Shown: positions 1-9,372, counted from the first letter of the stretch. The stretch: 64,000 nucleotides of DNA from Bacillus methanolicus (GCF_008764295.1 NZ_VTQX01000007.1:1-64000), one strand, 5' to 3'. Translations and numbers: made by a program. Notes: a model not told the origin generated them from the sequence alone.

Positions 1-34
1 TATAAAATTTCGGATATTCGCTAGACAAAAAGGG

Positions 35-59
35 ACCGGGCGGTTTTTGCCCGGTTTTT
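35..59 (+). terminator. Rho-independent terminator of an upstream gene
   Basis: A 7-bp perfect stem (ACCGGGC/GCCCGGT) with a 7-nt loop is followed by a T run. The gene it ends lies before the window. Nothing recognisable lies between it and the next gene. Confidence 0.85.
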
Positions 60-300
60 CTTACTGCGAAATCTCAGTCTCACAACCAACTGAAAGGACG
101 AAGAGGAAATGTGCCAAAAATCAACGCAACACAGATCAATGCCACTGCTTAACATAGATATTTTAAGATTTTTGCTGCCATGTACGAGACATTTTGCTAT
201 TATTTAGTTGCCCGTTGCATTAAAAGGTTTTTGTTGAAACCGAACGAATTAAGGATTGTATCTAATCATTATAAATAATTGGTTATGTTTTAGGAGGGAT

Positions 301-1140
301 ATGAAATATATGGATATTTTTCAAGCTGCTGCACATAATGATTTGGTCAGTGTGAAAAATTTACTTAATGCAGGTTGGAACATTAATAGAGGAGATGAAG
401 ATGGATATACAGCGCTACATTGGGCAGTACAAGAGGGGAATTTAGAAATCGTAAAATATTTGTTAGAGCATGGAGCAAACATCGACAGTTTGGATCATGA
501 AAACTACACACCTCTTGAAATTGCTTGCATAAAAGGGTATAAGGAAATGGTCGATTTACTAATAGCATGTAACTGTAATTTAGAATTACATCGTGATGGA
601 TTTACTCCTTTACATGCAGCCGTAGCAAGGGGGAGCGTTGAAATTACAAAGCGGTTACTCAAACAAGGGGTACAAGTAAACCAACAAGACCAAAACGGAA
701 AAGGCTATTCCCCATTACACTGGGCTACGCAAGAAGGCTATATAGAGTGTGTGAAGCTATTGGTTCAATTTGGTGCGAATGTTAACTTGAAAGATCAATA
801 TGGTTTTTCTTCATTGTATATAGCCTCAAGTGAAGGGTATACGGATATAGTTAGCTTTTTATTACGTAACAACGCAAAAGTAGATACTATTTGTGAGCAA
901 TCTGGTAATTCCACACCTTTAATGATTGCTAGTATTTATGATCATCCTGATGTTGTAACACTATTGATTCATCATAATGCCGACATTGAAGCGAAAGATG
1001 ATGAAGGCAGAACAGCGCTTTTTCAAGCTGCTTTAAATAAAAATAAAGAAGTTATAAGCATTTTATTAAAAAAAGGAGCGAATAAAAATATCATTGATGT
1101 AAATGGTAGGCGTCTAGTTGACATTTTAAGTGAAGATTAA
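301..1140 (+). CDS. Stand-alone ankyrin-repeat protein
   Basis: A 279-residue protein made almost wholly of ankyrin repeats. About eight units of roughly 33 residues start near residues 5, 35, 68, 100, 135, 168, 203 and 236, with typical TPLH/TALHWA starts and LLxxGANxN ends. There is no signal peptide, membrane segment or fused enzymatic domain, so it is probably a cytoplasmic protein-binding scaffold; its partner is unknown. An AGGAGGG ribosome site at 292-298 sits very close to the chosen ATG; the ATG at 310 (MDIFQAAA) is an alternative with longer spacing. It is monocistronic, bounded by terminators on both sides. I know of no counterpart next to dacF in B. subtilis, so it is probably an accessory insertion. 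Confidence 0.85.
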   Translation: MKYMDIFQAAAHNDLVSVKNLLNAGWNINRGDEDGYTALHWAVQEGNLEIVKYLLEHGANIDSLDHENYTPLEIACIKGYKEMVDLLIACNCNLELHRDGFTPLHAAVARGSVEITKRLLKQGVQVNQQDQNGKGYSPLHWATQEGYIECVKLLVQFGANVNLKDQYGFSSLYIASSEGYTDIVSFLLRNNAKVDTICEQSGNSTPLMIASIYDHPDVVTLLIHHNADIEAKDDEGRTALFQAALNKNKEVISILLKKGANKNIIDVNGRRLVDILSED

Positions 1141-1225
1141 GAGATTTGTTCAATGATAAAGAAATGGAAGTAATCTCAATCTATTTACTAATCCGATCAA
1201 TAGCTAACTGAAAAGTCTTCATAAA

Positions 1226-1269
1226 AAAACAAGTGGAGGGTACTGACTTCGACTGTCTTCACTTGTTTT
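1226..1269 (+). terminator. Terminator of the ankyrin gene
   Basis: A stem AAAACAAGTG/CACTTGTTTT encloses a partly paired loop. The 3' arm itself ends in T residues. It lies 86 nt after the ankyrin stop codon. Confidence 0.7.
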
Positions 1270-1450
1270 GGACTACAGTTCTTAATAAGAAAAATCCGCA
1301 ATATATGACAAAATCCACAATTAAATAAAAAATCCCCAAAACAACTGAGATTGAGCATTAGCAACTGACTGTGCCAACGGCTTTTTCAACCTCCTCTTTT
1401 TCCTTTGAAAAATTTATAACACAATTTTTACTTCGAGCATGACTTTCCTT

Positions 1451-1479
1451 GTATATTTTTAGTTTTATTGGTGAAAAAT
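1451..1479 (+). promoter_or_regulatory. Candidate sigma-F promoter of dacF
   Basis: GTATA (-35) is followed after 14 nt by GGTGAAAAAT, one mismatch from the sigma-F -10 pattern GGnnAnAnTR. Known B. subtilis dacF is forespore-specific and sigma-F controlled. The site lies 28 nt before the start codon. Confidence 0.6.
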
Positions 1480-1507
1480 GGATCTATAAAGAATGGAGGG
1501 TTATGTC

Positions 1508-2677
1508 ATGAGAAGGATTGTATCTATGTTTCTAATATCGTTATTGGTTACATCATTCATTACCCCTGCTGTGTTTGCAGAAGAGAAAACAGGTGTTGAA
1601 TTAGCGGATGATGCAAAATCCGCCATCCTTATTGAAAGAGATACTGGCACAGTACTTTATGATAAAAATAGTAATGAAAAATTACCTCCTGCAAGCATGA
1701 CGAAAATTATGACGATGCTTTTAATTATGGAGGCAATTGAAAGTGGAAAGTTAAAAATGGATGAAAAAGTTCGCACGAGTGAGTATGCTGCTTCAATGGG
1801 AGGCTCACAGGTTTTCCTTGAACCAGGTGAAGAAATGACAACAGAGGAAATGCTAAGAGCAATTGCTATCGGTTCCGCTAACGATGCATCTGTGGCAGTA
1901 GCAGAAAGAATAGCTGGCTCAGAGGAAGCGTTTGTAGAAGAAATGAATACAAAAGTGAAAGAGCTGGGACTTAAAAATACCCAGTTTCAGAATACAACAG
2001 GATTACCTGCAGAGAATCATTACAGTACAGCACATGATATGGCCATAATCGCGAAAGAATTATTGAAGTATGAGGATATTACCAAATTTACTGGTACATA
2101 TGAATCCTATTTGCGAGAAAAATCGGATAAAAAATTTTGGTTAGTGAACACAAATCGGCTTGTTAAATTCTATCCAGGAGTTGATGGATTGAAGACCGGG
2201 TATACGAGTGAAGCGAAATATTGTTTAACTGCAACTGCCGAGAAAAATGATATGCGAGTTATTGCTGTTGTATTTGGTGCTCCGACATCAAAAGCGCGAA
2301 ATGCCCAAGTGACGAAAATGCTCGACTATGCTTTTAGTCAGTATGAAACACATCCATTATATGAACGCAATGTCTCCATTGAGAAAGCGAAAGTGAGTAA
2401 AGGAGATTTGAAAAAAGTAGATGCTGTAACAAGTGAGCCAATTTCCATCTTAACGAAAAAGGGTGAAAGCGTTAAAGATGTTCAACAGGAAATTGTAATG
2501 AACGAGAATATTAAAGCTCCTCTTAAAAAGGGTGACGAAGTTGGTCAACTAAAGCTTATGAAGGATGGAAAAACGCTTGTCCAAAGCCCATTAATTGCAA
2601 GTAAAGATGTCAAAAAGGCCAATTGGTGGATTTTATATAAGCGCTCCTTCGGCATGTTTACGAAGGCTGGAGATTAA
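1508..2677 (+). CDS. dacF: D-alanyl-D-alanine carboxypeptidase DacF
   Basis: A penicillin-binding protein of the PBP5 class that trims D-Ala from peptidoglycan stem peptides during spore cortex synthesis. The Sec signal peptide is cleaved near VFA-24. The catalytic SMTK motif is at 63-66, the SxN motif is SAN at 123-125 and KTG is at 229-231, followed by the beta-rich PBP5 C-terminal domain. The start was set at the ATG that follows GGAGGG by 7 nt; this gives 389 residues, the family length. It precedes spoIIAA as in B. subtilis, and a sigma-F-like promoter lies upstream. Confidence 0.95.
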   Translation: MRRIVSMFLISLLVTSFITPAVFAEEKTGVELADDAKSAILIERDTGTVLYDKNSNEKLPPASMTKIMTMLLIMEAIESGKLKMDEKVRTSEYAASMGGSQVFLEPGEEMTTEEMLRAIAIGSANDASVAVAERIAGSEEAFVEEMNTKVKELGLKNTQFQNTTGLPAENHYSTAHDMAIIAKELLKYEDITKFTGTYESYLREKSDKKFWLVNTNRLVKFYPGVDGLKTGYTSEAKYCLTATAEKNDMRVIAVVFGAPTSKARNAQVTKMLDYAFSQYETHPLYERNVSIEKAKVSKGDLKKVDAVTSEPISILTKKGESVKDVQQEIVMNENIKAPLKKGDEVGQLKLMKDGKTLVQSPLIASKDVKKANWWILYKRSFGMFTKAGD

Positions 2678-2708
2678 AAACTTCATGACAACGCGTGTTA
2701 GAGGCTTT

Positions 2709-2765
2709 TGTCGAAATGTCTTTTATTCCAACTTTTTTTAGCGAATTGTTACTAGTTTTGTCTGC
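2709..2765 (+). promoter_or_regulatory. Spo0A boxes upstream of spoIIA
   Basis: TGTCGAA at 2709-2715 is a perfect 0A box. TGTCTGC at 2759-2765 is a weaker candidate beside the -35 region. Known Spo0A~P activates spoIIA from boxes at comparable distances. Confidence 0.65.
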
Positions 2766-2769
2766 AAGA

Positions 2770-2797
2770 AGGAAATCGAGCACCAAATAACGAATTG
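2770..2797 (+). promoter_or_regulatory. Sigma-H promoter of the spoIIA operon
   Basis: AGGAAAT (-35) is followed by a 12-nt spacer and AACGAATTG. This fits the sigma-H pattern AGGAWWW-N11/12-RnnGAATWW at nearly every position. It lies 33 nt before the spoIIAA GTG start. Confidence 0.8.
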
Positions 2798-2829
2798 ACT
2801 CACTATGAAAGACTAAGGAGGTTGGAGTA

Positions 2830-3180
2830 GTGAGTCTAGACATTGAATTGGAAGTCAAGCAAGATGTTTTATGCATTCGTCTTAGTGGTGAGTTGGATCA
2901 TCATTTCGCAGATGAATTGCGTGAACGGGCAACAAAGGCAATTGAAGAACATCAAATTCGTCATATTGTCTTGAATTTAGAATCTTTAACCTTTATGGAT
3001 AGTTCTGGTTTAGGTGTGATTCTTGGTCGATATAAGCAAATTAAGCAAAAACATGGTGAAATGGTCGTCTGCGCAATTTCCCCAAGCGTCCAAAGATTAT
3101 TTGATATGTCAGGCTTATTTAAAATAATACGTCTAGAGCCGACTGAACAATTTGCTTTGGAAAGATTGGGGGTAGCATAG
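2830..3180 (+). CDS. spoIIAA: Anti-sigma F factor antagonist SpoIIAA
   Basis: A 116-residue STAS-domain protein. Unphosphorylated SpoIIAA binds SpoIIAB and frees sigma-F in the forespore. The phosphorylation site is visible in MDSSG as Ser58, the same position as in B. subtilis. GTG start with an AAGGAGG ribosome site at 2815-2821. First gene of the tri-cistronic spoIIA operon, 3 nt before spoIIAB. Confidence 0.97.
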   Translation: MSLDIELEVKQDVLCIRLSGELDHHFADELRERATKAIEEHQIRHIVLNLESLTFMDSSGLGVILGRYKQIKQKHGEMVVCAISPSVQRLFDMSGLFKIIRLEPTEQFALERLGVA

Positions 3181-3183
3181 TCA

Positions 3184-3624
3184 ATGAAAAATGAGATGCA
3201 TTTGCAGTTTAATGCGCTGAGTCAAAACGAATCATTTGCCCGGGTTACGGTTGCTGCGTTCATCGCACAATTAGACCCGACGATGGATGAATTAACAGAA
3301 ATTAAAACCGTTGTTTCTGAAGCGGTGACGAACGCCATTATCCACGGATATGAAAATAATGCTGAGGGAATCGTCTATATTTCCGTCAAACTAGAAGACG
3401 ATTTTGTCGAGATGACAATCAAAGATCATGGTTTGGGCATTAACAATATTGATGAAGCTCGTCAACCGTTATTTACTACAAAGCCTGAGTTGGAAAGATC
3501 CGGTATGGGCTTTACGATTATGGAAAACTTCATGGATGAAATCGAGATTCACTCCAGTTTAGGAGAAGGTACAGAGGTTCGATTAAGAAAGCATTTAACA
3601 AAGAGTAAAATGTTATGCAATTAA
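3184..3624 (+). CDS. spoIIAB: Anti-sigma F factor / serine kinase SpoIIAB
   Basis: A 146-residue GHKL-ATPase-fold protein kinase. It holds sigma-F inactive before septation and phosphorylates SpoIIAA. The N-box is [10 protein letters not shown] (Glu46, Asn50); the G1 box is DHGLGI near residues 81-86, with a GMGF G2 box near residue 108. Middle gene of the operon with a GGGGGT ribosome site inside the end of spoIIAA. Confidence 0.97.
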   Translation: MKNEMHLQFNALSQNESFARVTVAAFIAQLDPTMDELTEIKTVVSEAVTNAIIHGYENNAEGIVYISVKLEDDFVEMTIKDHGLGINNIDEARQPLFTTKPELERSGMGFTIMENFMDEIEIHSSLGEGTEVRLRKHLTKSKMLCN

Positions 3625-3637
3625 GGGAGTCTTGCCT

Positions 3638-4396
3638 ATGGATGTGGAGGTAAAATCAGACAAAAATCAAACATATTTAAAGGACCATGAAGTCAAGGAG
3701 CTGATCAAAAAGAGCCAAGATGGCGATGGCGACGCAAGGGATATGATTGTGCAGAAGAATATGCGCCTTGTGTGGTCGGTCGTTCAACGATTTCTTAATC
3801 GTGGGTATGAACCGGATGATCTCTTTCAAATTGGCTGCATTGGTTTGTTAAAATCAGTGGATAAATTTGACCTCTCCTATGATGTGAAGTTTTCCACCTA
3901 TGCGGTTCCGATGATCATTGGTGAAATCCAGCGGTTTATTCGTGATGACGGAACGGTTAAAGTCAGTCGCTCTCTAAAAGAATTGAGTAACAAAATCCGT
4001 AAAGCCAAGGATGAACTTTCGAAAAATCTCGGGAGAATCCCGACGATTAATGAACTGTCTGAGTTTTTAAATATTCCTTCCGAGGATATTATACTCGCTC
4101 AAGATGCGAACCGTTCGCCTTCCTCGATCCATGAGACTGTTTATGAAAATGATGGTGATCCGATCACTTTACTTGATCAGATCGATGATGGAAATGAAGG
4201 CAAGTGGTTTGACAAAATTGCTCTAAAGGAAGCGATTCGTGAGCTTGATGAACGGGAAAGATTAATCGTCTATTTAAGATACTATAAGGATCAAACCCAA
4301 TCTGAAGTGGCAGAGCGCTTGGGGATCTCTCAAGTGCAAGTATCGCGCCTAGAAAAGAAAATATTGCAGCAAATGAAAGACCATATGGACGTCTAG
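3638..4396 (+). CDS. sigF: RNA polymerase sporulation sigma factor SigF
   Basis: The first forespore-specific sigma factor, 252 residues. Region 2 includes NMRLVWSVVQRFLNRGYEPDDLFQIG and the -10-binding stretch around FSTYAVPMIIGEIQRFIRDD. Region 4 has the helix-turn-helix QSEVAERLGISQVQVSRLEKK near the C-terminus. Start placed at the ATG encoding MDVEVK, 9 nt after GGGAG, matching the family; a TTG two codons earlier is less likely. Last gene of spoIIA; its stop codon lies inside the terminator hairpin. Confidence 0.97.
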   Translation: MDVEVKSDKNQTYLKDHEVKELIKKSQDGDGDARDMIVQKNMRLVWSVVQRFLNRGYEPDDLFQIGCIGLLKSVDKFDLSYDVKFSTYAVPMIIGEIQRFIRDDGTVKVSRSLKELSNKIRKAKDELSKNLGRIPTINELSEFLNIPSEDIILAQDANRSPSSIHETVYENDGDPITLLDQIDDGNEGKWFDKIALKEAIRELDERERLIVYLRYYKDQTQSEVAERLGISQVQVSRLEKKILQQMKDHMDV

Positions 4397-4412
4397 TCCA
4401 TATGGTCTTTTT
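4376..4412 (+). terminator. spoIIA operon terminator overlapping the sigF stop
   Basis: A perfect 15-bp stem (4376-4390 with 4396-4410) with a 5-nt loop and trailing T residues. The 5' arm encodes the last sigF codons, and the TAG stop lies in the loop and start of the 3' arm. Confidence 0.9.
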
Positions 4413-4444
4413 ACGTGTTTTTCTGAGTTCCCACTTTTTGGTGT

Positions 4445-4474
4445 TCATGAAGGAAATAGCTGTAACTCATACTA
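4445..4474 (+). promoter_or_regulatory. Sigma-G promoter of the spoVA operon
   Basis: TCATG, an 18-nt spacer and CATACTA match the sigma-G pattern (GHATR-N18-CATWMTA) with one mismatch. It lies 37 nt before the chosen spoVAA start. Known spoVA is a sigma-G operon. Confidence 0.75.
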
Positions 4475-4511
4475 TTTATACAAGGAAATCAATGTGTGGG
4501 ATGTGATTGTA

Positions 4512-5132
4512 ATGGAAGAAACCATTTATATTCGAATGCGACATCGGGTTCAAATTCGACCGCACGATACGGTTTACTTAAGAGATGTGGCGCAGATTAT
4601 TGCCGATGAAAAAATATTGAAAAAGCTACAGGAATTAGCGATTTATCATGTAAATGAACAAGATTACAACATCATTATAATTGATGTGATCAAAGTGATC
4701 GAAAAAATTACAGCGGTTGTTGACAAATGTCAAGTTCAGACGGTTGGCCCGTCCCAAGCGATAGTGGAAGTCATCCGGAAGAAAAAAGGTGTCTCGATCC
4801 CTTTTTTTATTTTAATATGGTGCTTGCTTTTTTTCGGTGCTGCTCTTGCCATTATGTATTTTCATGAAGATGTGGCGATGCAGGCAACACAGCAGCGAAT
4901 ATATACAATTATTACTGGAAAAGTAGTGGATAAACCGTTATTGTTTCAAATTCCGTATTCGTTCGGTCTTGGTCTTGGAATGGTTCTTTTTTTTAATCAT
5001 GTATTCCGCAAGCGTTTGAATGAAGAGCCTAGTCCCCTCGAAGTTGAAATGTTTAATTATCAACAAGATTTAGATCGCTATGTAAGCTTGACCGAAAATA
5101 AAGAAAGTATGAAGAGAATTGATGACGATTAA
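4512..5132 (+). CDS. spoVAA: Stage V sporulation protein SpoVAA
   Basis: A 206-residue inner-spore-membrane protein. It has a soluble N-terminal domain of about 90 residues and two hydrophobic segments near residues 95-117 and 146-164. SpoVA proteins move Ca-dipicolinate into and out of the spore; the exact job of the AA subunit is not known. The ATG encoding MEETIYIRMRHRV was chosen by family resemblance; a GTG at 4494 is also open and the ribosome site is weak. Overlaps spoVAB by 11 nt. Confidence 0.9.
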   Translation: MEETIYIRMRHRVQIRPHDTVYLRDVAQIIADEKILKKLQELAIYHVNEQDYNIIIIDVIKVIEKITAVVDKCQVQTVGPSQAIVEVIRKKKGVSIPFFILIWCLLFFGAALAIMYFHEDVAMQATQQRIYTIITGKVVDKPLLFQIPYSFGLGLGMVLFFNHVFRKRLNEEPSPLEVEMFNYQQDLDRYVSLTENKESMKRIDDD

Positions 5133-5544
5133 AATTGCGTTTATTATCTTTATCGGACTTGCAGGGGGGCTCGCAGTTGGCTCAGGTTTTGTTGCCTTTT
5201 TAACTGTGCTAGGGATCATCCCAAGACTTACGCAATTATCGAAAACAATGAAAATGATCATCGGCTACCAATGGGCCGTTGTTTTTGGTGCAGTAGTAGG
5301 AGGCTTTGTTAGTTTAAGGGATTGGACGTTTCATTTTTCTCCATACACGTTAATTCCTTTAGGTGCAGCAGGGGGGATTTTTGTGGGCATGATGGCTGCG
5401 GCGCTTACAGAAGTTCTAAATGTCTTTCCCATTTTAGCAAAACGAATTGGCTTAGAAGAAAAGATCGTTCTTTTAATGATGGCCTTTGTATTTGGTAAAA
5501 TATTTGGCTCACTATATCAATGGCTTTATTTTGTTGGAGATTGA
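5122..5544 (+). CDS. spoVAB: Stage V sporulation protein SpoVAB
   Basis: A 140-residue integral membrane protein with four hydrophobic segments. It carries the family stretch GLAGGLAVGSGFVAFLTVLG near the N-terminus. It is translationally coupled to spoVAA. In B. subtilis the next genes would be spoVAC, AD and AEb; here the next gene is spoVAEa after only 57 nt. Confidence 0.92.
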   Translation: MTIKIAFIIFIGLAGGLAVGSGFVAFLTVLGIIPRLTQLSKTMKMIIGYQWAVVFGAVVGGFVSLRDWTFHFSPYTLIPLGAAGGIFVGMMAAALTEVLNVFPILAKRIGLEEKIVLLMMAFVFGKIFGSLYQWLYFVGD

Positions 5545-5601
5545 TTCTGCGATGCCACAAACAAGTGCGATAATTTATCTTCACATGAAAGGAAAGGGTT
5601 T

Positions 5602-6174
5602 ATGGGTGAACGAAAGCGCATCATAATCATTACAGACGGGGATGAATATGCCAGAAAAGCAGTTGAACATGTGGCAACAGAAATAGGAGGTCGCTGTATT
5701 TCAATGTCTCATGGGAATCCAACCGCTTTAACAGGTTCTGAAATTGTAGCTTTGATTAAGAAAGCTCCTTATGAACCAGTCCTTGTGATGTTTGATGATA
5801 GCGGTCTAGTTGGTGAAGGTTACGGAGAAAGTGCTTTGAAATTTGTGGCCAAGCATCCAGATATTGAAGTATTGGGTGTGTTGGCAGTAGCAGCAAAGAC
5901 GCGGCAAGCAGAGTGGACAAGGATTGATGTTAGTGTTGACCGTTATGGAGAGTTGACCCCATATGGAGTCGATAAATATGGAGAGGCAGAACTGGAAATA
6001 GGAAGGTTAAATGGTGATACGGTTTACAGCTTAGACGAGCTCGATCTGCCTGTTGTCGTGGGGATTGGCGATATTGGGAAAATGGCAGGTAAGGATTCAT
6101 ATGAAATCGGTGCACCGATTACGAAGAAAGCGATTGAAATAATTTTAGAAAGGAGCGGATTTCATGAAAAGTAA
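5602..6174 (+). CDS. spoVAEA: Stage V sporulation protein AE, soluble form (SpoVAEa)
   Basis: A 190-residue soluble protein with no signal peptide or membrane segment. It matches the SpoVAEa family (N-terminal [20 protein letters not shown], central [10 protein letters not shown]-terminal [13 protein letters not shown]). Known work links SpoVAEa with SpoVAF in a complex that speeds spore germination. Ribosome site GAAAGGAAAGGG. Overlaps spoVAF by 11 nt, consistent with coupling of the pair. The membrane protein SpoVAEb, which shares part of its name, is absent. Confidence 0.93.
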   Translation: MGERKRIIIITDGDEYARKAVEHVATEIGGRCISMSHGNPTALTGSEIVALIKKAPYEPVLVMFDDSGLVGEGYGESALKFVAKHPDIEVLGVLAVAAKTRQAEWTRIDVSVDRYGELTPYGVDKYGEAELEIGRLNGDTVYSLDELDLPVVVGIGDIGKMAGKDSYEIGAPITKKAIEIILERSGFHEK

Positions 6175-7648
6175 AGGTCCTGTGGATGTGAAACCGATCC
6201 CTACTAGTCCTGAAGATGTAGAAAGCTATATGAAAGAAAGGATAGGTCTTGGTGAGAGCTTTGACTTAGGCGTTAGAAAAGTGAAGGTTCTCGGTAAAGA
6301 GGTTCAGTTTTATTACGTAAACGGTTTATGCGATACCGAATTTGTCATTTATATTTTAAAAGAACTTGTCGAGTTAAATGATAGAGAAAAGAAATCCGCA
6401 GATGTTTTTCATATTATTGAGAATCGCCTTCTTCATCAGTCGGTAGCTGTTGTGAAAACAATGGATGAATTAGTTGATCAGGTTCTTTCTGGCTTAATTA
6501 TGATTGTAGTTGAAGGGGAAACGAGTGCATTTGCGGTAGATGTCCGCAATTATCCAGGAAGACAGCCGGAAGAACCAGCGACAGAGAAAGTCGTTAGAGG
6601 TTCGAGGGATGGATTTGTGGAGAATATTATTATGAATACAGGACTTACTCGCTTGAGAATAAGGGATGAACGATTAAGATTTGAAATTTTAAAAGTGGGA
6701 GAGCGCTCAAAAACGGATGTTGCGATTGCTTATGTAAAGGATGTCGCAAATAAGGATCTAATCGACATCATCAGAAAAGAATTGAACTCCATTGATGTCG
6801 ATGGCCTAACAATGGCGGATAAAGCGATCGAAGAATATTTAGTGAAACAAGGCTATAATCCGTATCCTCTTGTAAGGTATACGGAAAGAGCAGATGTAGC
6901 GGCTACCCACTTATTAGAAGGTCATGTTCTCATTTATGTTGCGACATCTCCAAGCGTCATTATTACACCAACGACTTTTTTTCATCATCTGCAACATGCG
7001 GAAGAATATAGACAATCTCCGACGGCCGGTACTTTTATTAGATGGTGCCGATTTTTAGGGGTATTTGCTTCGTTATTTTTATTGCCTTTATGGCTAATCT
7101 TTGTTTTGGAACCATCTTTATTACCGGAACGGTTGGAATTTATTGGTCCGAATGAAGAATCGAATATTCCCATCATCCTGCAAATCTTCTTCTCGGAGCT
7201 AGGGTTGATGTTTTTGCGCTTAGCAGCTATCCATACTCCGACTCCGCTGGCAACAGCTATGGGGTTAATTGCCGCAGTATTGATAGGACAAATTGCTATT
7301 GATGTCGGCCTATTTGTGCCTGAAGTAATTTTATATGTAGCCGTATCAGCGATGGGAACCTTCTCCACTCCGAGTTATGAATTGAGTATGGCAAATAATA
7401 TCGTAAAACTATTTTTATTAATATTGGTTTCAGCATTTAAAATTTCGGGATTTGTGATTGGAATGACTGCCTTCATCGTTTTCCTAGCAAGCATTCGCTC
7501 TTTAAGAAGCCCATATTTATGGCCGTTCATTCCTTTTAGTCCGAAAGCTTTTCTGCAAATCCTAATTCGGAGTTCAACTCCAGGATCAAAAATTAGGCCG
7601 AGCATTGTTCAGCCTCGTAATCGCCAGAAACAGGCATCAAACCAATAA
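6164..7648 (+). CDS. spoVAF: SpoVAF, GerA-family germination protein
   Basis: A 494-residue GerA-type A-subunit homologue. The N-terminal soluble half (about 1-280) is followed by several membrane segments between about 290 and 470 and a basic, Pro/Ser-rich tail. Known: together with SpoVAEa it amplifies ion release during germination rather than sensing germinants itself. It overlaps spoVAEa, has AGGAG before the ATG, and ends the operon. No clear terminator follows before lysA. Confidence 0.95.
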   Translation: MKSKGPVDVKPIPTSPEDVESYMKERIGLGESFDLGVRKVKVLGKEVQFYYVNGLCDTEFVIYILKELVELNDREKKSADVFHIIENRLLHQSVAVVKTMDELVDQVLSGLIMIVVEGETSAFAVDVRNYPGRQPEEPATEKVVRGSRDGFVENIIMNTGLTRLRIRDERLRFEILKVGERSKTDVAIAYVKDVANKDLIDIIRKELNSIDVDGLTMADKAIEEYLVKQGYNPYPLVRYTERADVAATHLLEGHVLIYVATSPSVIITPTTFFHHLQHAEEYRQSPTAGTFIRWCRFLGVFASLFLLPLWLIFVLEPSLLPERLEFIGPNEESNIPIILQIFFSELGLMFLRLAAIHTPTPLATAMGLIAAVLIGQIAIDVGLFVPEVILYVAVSAMGTFSTPSYELSMANNIVKLFLLILVSAFKISGFVIGMTAFIVFLASIRSLRSPYLWPFIPFSPKAFLQILIRSSTPGSKIRPSIVQPRNRQKQASNQ

Positions 7649-7791
7649 GAATGGTATTTGTTAATCCCTAGTATAGAGATTGAAATTGATGTTTCCTCTT
7701 TTATATGGTAAAGTAATTTTTATTCATAATGAATCGAGTTCACAATATTAAAAAAAGACTAAATTTCTAGCTCTAGAATGAGGGGATACAA

Positions 7792-9111
7792 ATGTTTTTA
7801 CATGGAACTTCTAAAGTAAATGATAATGGTCATTTAGAAATAGGCGGAATTGACACAGTTGATATTATCAGTGAGTTTGGTACTCCTGTATATGTATATG
7901 ATGTAGCTCTTATAAGAGAAAGAGCTCGTGGTTTTAGAGAAACCTTTGAAAAATTAGGGGTTAATTCTCAGGTTGCTTATGCAAGTAAAGCTTTTTCTAC
8001 AATTGCTATGATCCAATTAGCTGAGCAAGAAGGACTCTCTCTTGATGTTGTTTCCGGTGGGGAGCTTTATACAGCTCTCTGTGCCAAATTTCCTGTTAAA
8101 AGAATTCACTTTCATGGAAATAATAAGAGCCGTGAAGAATTATTAATGGCACTTGAGCATGAAATTGGCTGTATTGTCGTTGATAATTTTTATGAATTGA
8201 ATTTATTGGACGAATTATGCAAGGAGAAGCAGGTAAAGATGGATATTCTTCTTCGTGTTACTCCAGGTATTGAGGCTCATACCCATGACTATATTTTAAC
8301 AGGGCAGGAAGATTCGAAGTTTGGTTTTGATTTACAAAATGGGCAAGCAGATACAGCTGTTAAAAAAGCACTTGATTCAGAAAATCTCAATTTATTGGGA
8401 ATACATTGTCATATTGGTTCACAAATTTTCGAAACAACTGGTTTCATATTAGCTGCTCGAAAAATCTTTGCAAAATTACATGAATGGTCCGATACCTATC
8501 GTTTTGAATCTGAAGTATTAAATTTAGGCGGAGGTTTTGGGATTCGTTATACGCAGGAAGATGCTCCAATCCCAGCAGCACAGTATGTGGAGGAAATCAT
8601 AGTAGAAGTGAAGAAGCAAGCACAGGCTTTTAATATGAAAGTTCCTGAAATTTGGATTGAACCGGGTCGTTCATTAGTTGGAGATGCAGGGACAACCCTT
8701 TATCAAATTGGTTCACGGAAAGAAGTGCCTAATGTTCGTAATTATTTGGCCGTTGACGGGGGAATGAGTGATAATATTCGCCCTGCATTATATGAAGCAA
8801 AGTACGAGGCGATTTTAGCGAATCGTCCGCTAGATCAAGTAGAAGAGACGGTTTCAATTGCTGGGAAATGCTGTGAATCAGGGGACATGTTAATTTGGGA
8901 TTTACCTTTGCCAAAGGCTGGACAAAACGATATTTTAGCAGTATTTTGTACAGGAGCTTATGGTTATTCGATGGCGAATAATTATAATCGAATTCCAAGG
9001 CCTCCAGTTGTATTTGTTGAGGATGGTCGAGCACAGTTAGTTGTGAGAAGAGAGACCTTTGATGATATTGTCCATTTAGATGTACCGCTAATGGAACAAA
9101 TAAAAAAATAA
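7792..9111 (+). CDS. lysA: Diaminopimelate decarboxylase LysA
   Basis: Last step of lysine synthesis: meso-diaminopimelate to L-lysine plus CO2, PLP-dependent. Fold III alanine-racemase-type barrel with the PLP lysine in VAYASKAF (Lys66), the phosphate-binding GGGFG motif near 245, EPGRS near 290 and the active-site CESGD near 360 from the partner subunit. 439 residues, the normal length. Ribosome site GAGGGG 7 nt before the ATG. Monocistronic, with its own terminator; its position after spoVAF is conserved. Confidence 0.97.
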   Translation: MFLHGTSKVNDNGHLEIGGIDTVDIISEFGTPVYVYDVALIRERARGFRETFEKLGVNSQVAYASKAFSTIAMIQLAEQEGLSLDVVSGGELYTALCAKFPVKRIHFHGNNKSREELLMALEHEIGCIVVDNFYELNLLDELCKEKQVKMDILLRVTPGIEAHTHDYILTGQEDSKFGFDLQNGQADTAVKKALDSENLNLLGIHCHIGSQIFETTGFILAARKIFAKLHEWSDTYRFESEVLNLGGGFGIRYTQEDAPIPAAQYVEEIIVEVKKQAQAFNMKVPEIWIEPGRSLVGDAGTTLYQIGSRKEVPNVRNYLAVDGGMSDNIRPALYEAKYEAILANRPLDQVEETVSIAGKCCESGDMLIWDLPLPKAGQNDILAVFCTGAYGYSMANNYNRIPRPPVVFVEDGRAQLVVRRETFDDIVHLDVPLMEQIKK

Positions 9112-9126
9112 GCTCCTAAAAGCTTG

Positions 9127-9178
9127 GCTGTAAATAAAACTTGATTTGATCGAGTTTGCTTACAGCCTTTCTCTTTTT
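9127..9178 (+). terminator. lysA terminator
   Basis: GGCTGTAA pairs with TTACAGCC around an inner CTTGATT/GATCGAG partial helix, then TTTCTCTTTTT. The 9179-9372 spacer that follows holds no convincing gene or signal. Confidence 0.8.
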
Positions 9179-9372
9179 AACTCAAATCCATTTGAAAGAT
9201 GTGATTGCTATTGTGGTAGTGATAAAATTTCATCTTGATCCTGTACTTAAACATGAATGAGCTAAAGAAGAGTTGACATAGGGATATAGGATACGGCCGA
9301 GAGCTTCCTCCAAGTGGAGCATACGAAGAATGATGTGGGCCACAAATGAGTATATTGATGTAGATATTAAAA

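Noticed and set aside
70-1353. AATCTCAGT and ACTGAGATT on either side of the ankyrin gene as possible insertion ends
   Set aside because: Only nine bases match, no target duplication or transposase; likely chance.
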